The notes beneath the pieces are model-generated. The model ran no database searches. It saw only the letters and a program-made list of their open reading frames with translations, and had not been told where the DNA came from. This document shows, piece after piece, positions 61,801 to 64,000 of a DNA stretch of 64,000 nt. Within the stretch, counting starts at the first letter, position 1; every line of letters begins with the position of its first letter. Source of the stretch: Terrisporobacter mayombei (GTDB lineage: Bacteria > Bacillota > Clostridia > Peptostreptococcales > Peptostreptococcaceae); contig NZ_JAHZMP010000002.1 in the NCBI RefSeq assembly GCF_020748465.1, positions 558,001 through 622,000 of the forward strand, read 5' to 3'. The position numbers and the translations under genes were made by a program.

Positions 61801-62128
61801 ATTTTTACCTCTCTATTCATTTTATTAATTATTAATATGTAATAAGTTCTATCATAATCATATTATTAATTTTAATTCAATATGGAAAAAAAATAAAGTA
61901 TATTTATATATTTTGGTAGCTAATAACTATTATATTTAACATTATTAAACAAAATCAATATTTTTATTAGGATTATATAAAAAAAGTTATATAATATTTC
62001 CAATTTTTCTTAAAGTATGTATAAAAGTATATATATTTTGTCCATTAATAATAATAAAGCTAAATATGAATTGAATGAATTTGAATATTATGATAAAATC
62101 AGTAGGTAAGAAAATTGGGGGTGCAGAA
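61801..62128. other. AT-rich divergent promoter region
   Basis: 328 bases between glnS and the divergent gene at 62129. It holds AT-rich sequence with several possible -10 boxes but no T-box, terminator or repeat that I can support. Confidence 0.4.
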
Positions 62129-62692
62129 ATGAGAAAAATTTATATAGTAACAACTTATACGGGAACTCTTCTATCTTATTTAATAAGAAAAGTTAGTAAA
62201 AGTCCCTATGCTCATATTTCTTTATCTTTAAATGAAGATTTATCACCCATGTATTCATTTGGGAGACTTAATCCTAAAACACCTATATTTGCAGGTTTTG
62301 TAGAAGAAAATATAAATGAAGGCTTATATGAAATAAAGCAAAATGCACTTTGCCGAGTATATTCATTAGATGTTGATTATTCTAGTTATGGAAAATTAGT
62401 AAAAAATATAATGAAAGTAAATAGCAATAAAAATAGATATAATTATGATGTTAAAGCTTTAGTATATTTATCATTTAATAAATCAAGAGAAAAAGAATAT
62501 AGATATGTATGTTCACACTTTGTAGCAGATATGCTTTATAAAAGTGGAATTAATATATTTGATAAGTCGCCATCACTAGTGAAGCCGGAGGACTTTTATA
62601 ATAACTCAAATCTTAATTTAGAATACGAAGGATTATTATGTAATTATAATATAAAAAACGGAAGAAATATGCTAAGTCACATGACTTGTTAA
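62129..62692 (+). CDS. Permuted NlpC/P60-like (papain-fold) protein
   Basis: Start at 62129 (MRKIYIVTTYTGTLLSYLI) with GGGGGTG upstream; the longer frame from 62075 lacks one. The 187-residue protein has His in SPYAHISLSLNEDL (about residue 28) before Cys in YVCSHFVADMLYKSGI (about residues 137-152), the His-then-Cys order of permuted NlpC/P60 (YiiX/YaeF-like) proteins. These may act as amidases, acyltransferases or hydrolases on lipids or peptides. No signal peptide is evident. Function unknown. Confidence 0.6.
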   Translation: MRKIYIVTTYTGTLLSYLIRKVSKSPYAHISLSLNEDLSPMYSFGRLNPKTPIFAGFVEENINEGLYEIKQNALCRVYSLDVDYSSYGKLVKNIMKVNSNKNRYNYDVKALVYLSFNKSREKEYRYVCSHFVADMLYKSGINIFDKSPSLVKPEDFYNNSNLNLEYEGLLCNYNIKNGRNMLSHMTC

Positions 62693-62724
62693 AAATTACC
62701 ATATATTACTATGGTAATTTTTTA
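62691..62724 (+). terminator. Intrinsic terminator
   Basis: AAAATTACCATA / TATGGTAATTTT with a 6-base loop and Ts. Confidence 0.85.
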
Positions 62725-62809
62725 TTTTCTATTATATATTATTTATTAATCTAAGAATGTAAAAAAAAGGTTATAATAGTAATAAGAGGTATAATGGAAA
62801 GGAGAAAAA

Positions 62810-64000
62810 ATGAAAAAAATATTTAAATCTTATGGGATAGCGTTGTTAATAGTGGCTATTTATGCATTTGTGAAACTACCAGTACTGAGGTTTGATTTCA
62901 CATCAGGATTTACAATGCTAATTTTATTCTTTGTTTTAGCTGGTGTTCTTGATATGATGTTTGATAGAGGAGAGAGAACATCTAAAAGTGCAAAAAATAA
63001 CTTCTTAATAGCAGGGGTTTTGTTAGTTGTAATTATTATTATTCCATTCTTTGTAACATCTCCTATATTTAGGGCTAGTTCTTATAAAGACTTACTTGGT
63101 AAAGTAGAGGAAAGTGTTTTTACAGAGGATGTAAGTCCGGTAAGTGTGGATAAAATAAGAATAGTAGACAAAGATATGGCAATAAAATTAGGAGAAAAAA
63201 AACTTGGGGAAATACCAGCAATAGGAAGTATATCTAAAGTTGGTGACTACTCAATACAAAGTGTGAAGGGTGAATTATATTGGATAGCACCTCTTGTGCA
63301 TAGAGATATTATAAAATGGATAACTAATTTAGAGGGTACTAATGGTTATATTATGGTATCAGCAAGTAATCCACAAGATGTAAGACTAGTTCAAAATCTT
63401 GATGGAAAACAACTTAAAATAGTATATCAAGAAGAAGCATATTTCTTACAAGATTTACATAGACATGTATATCTAAATGGTGGTATGAAATATGGTATGA
63501 CTGATTTTAATTTTGAAATTGATGACAATGGAAAGCCTTATTGGGTTGTAACTTTGTATGAACATGCTGTTGGATATGGAGGATCAAATGCTGTTGGAAC
63601 AGCTATTGTCGATGCTCAAAGTGGAGAGGTTAAAATATACTCAATTAAAGATACACCTAAGTGGGTAGATAGAATACAACCAGAAAGCTTTATAGTGGAT
63701 CAAATAAATAACTGGGGATTATATGTTAAAGGATTTATAAACTCAGTAATATCTGAAGAAGGTGTATTACTACCATCAGAAGGAACTTCATTAGTATATG
63801 GAGAAGATGGAAAATCATATTGGTATACAGGAATTACTTCAGCAGGAGGAGATGAATCAACAGTAGGATTTATGTTAGTTGACTCAAGAACAAAGGAATC
63901 AAAACTGTATATGCAAACTGGAGCAACAGAAACTGCAGCTATGACAACTGCAGAAGGAAAAGTACAAGAAAAAAATTATAAAGCAACTTTCCCAGTTATG
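62810..64000 (+). CDS. Large membrane-anchored protein of unknown function (partial)
   Basis: ATG at 62810 follows AAAGGAG and a TATAAT at about 62790. The frame is open to the window end (397 codons). Two or three N-terminal hydrophobic helices are present (about residues 8-24, 33-49 and 66-86: GIALLIVAIYAFVKL, FTMLILFFVLAGVLDMMF, FLIAGVLLVVIIIIPFF). A long extracytoplasmic domain follows with repeats of the style YWVVTLYEHAVGYGG and GKSYWYTGITSAGGDES, and IVDAQSGEVKIYSI resembles PepSY-type beta units. Family not recognised; C-terminus not seen. Confidence 0.75.
   Translation, partial: MKKIFKSYGIALLIVAIYAFVKLPVLRFDFTSGFTMLILFFVLAGVLDMMFDRGERTSKSAKNNFLIAGVLLVVIIIIPFFVTSPIFRASSYKDLLGKVEESVFTEDVSPVSVDKIRIVDKDMAIKLGEKKLGEIPAIGSISKVGDYSIQSVKGELYWIAPLVHRDIIKWITNLEGTNGYIMVSASNPQDVRLVQNLDGKQLKIVYQEEAYFLQDLHRHVYLNGGMKYGMTDFNFEIDDNGKPYWVVTLYEHAVGYGGSNAVGTAIVDAQSGEVKIYSIKDTPKWVDRIQPESFIVDQINNWGLYVKGFINSVISEEGVLLPSEGTSLVYGEDGKSYWYTGITSAGGDESTVGFMLVDSRTKESKLYMQTGATETAAMTTAEGKVQEKNYKATFPVM

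Noticed and set aside
1..64000. CRISPR array, IS element, prophage, rRNA or tRNA genes
   Set aside because: No direct-repeat/spacer array, transposase, integrase, or recognisable rRNA/tRNA was seen while reading both strands; I cannot exclude a short tRNA missed by eye.

Overview
The window is strongly AT-rich, with tightly spaced genes, strong AGGAGG-type ribosome binding sites and many hairpin-plus-T-run terminators. Gene content points to an anaerobic, amino-acid-fermenting member of the class Clostridia (Bacillota), most likely near the Peptostreptococcaceae. Indicators are a glutamate mutase / methylaspartate pathway, a TPP-controlled thiamine salvage operon, a threonine T-box, a radical SAM + ECF S-component pair, QueT and YitT. 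The species is an inference; no rRNA or tRNA gene was recognised.

Layout. 1-4.6 kb: the end of a RecQ-like gene, small proteins, an EcsC-family protein, a wrecked B3/B4-domain pseudogene, a Nudix hydrolase, a flavodoxin-like protein, a ferredoxin and a GIY-YIG protein. 4.6-8.4 kb: TPP riboswitch followed by thiD-thiM-tenA-thiT-thiE, a salvage and uptake operon without de novo genes. 8.5-16.4 kb: a TetR regulator, YitT, a secreted ComEC-like metallo-hydrolase, a truncated TDT transporter, a Sel1/TPR protein, and CorA behind an unusual leader. 16.8-19.5 kb: T-box-thrC-thrB. 20.3-21.7 kb: a graveyard of a sugar locus (LacI regulator, fucose/arabinose-isomerase-like and transaldolase-like remnants). 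21.8-38.2 kb: typA, a 2H phosphoesterase, a two-component system, the radical SAM/ECF pair, purine permease, MATE, U32 protein, map, ldh, nhaA, queT and a degenerate FtsZ-like protein.

38.4-46.7 kb: an ABC-F protein, then what looks like an undescribed catabolic island. It holds a GATE-domain membrane protein, a TauE-type exporter, an ornithine cyclodeaminase-family reductase, a PptA-like tautomerase, an IlvD/Edd dehydratase and a TrmB-family regulator. The exporter and the enzyme genes are divergent, and their two promoters carry near-identical operator-like sequences at mirrored positions.

48-55.4 kb: a glutamate fermentation operon. It encodes a P-loop protein with an AlaX-like C-terminus, glmS-glmL-glmE (adenosylcobalamin glutamate mutase and its reactivase), methylaspartate ammonia-lyase, and an AtuA-like (DUF1446) + DUF4387 pair. 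Together they convert glutamate to 3-methylaspartate and mesaconate, with the last two proteins possibly acting downstream. 55.6-64 kb: an orphan lipoprotein, an amidase, a LUD protein, a lipid kinase, a ~300-nt structured RNA candidate, glnS, a permuted NlpC/P60-like protein and a membrane protein cut by the window edge.

The best candidates for new biology are: the FtsZ-like protein that has lost the GTP-binding loops but kept the T7 aspartates; the 42-46 kb island with its mirrored operators; the corA leader with an upstream ORF and mutually exclusive stems; the structured RNA at 59.7-60.0 kb; and the unassigned members of the glutamate operon.
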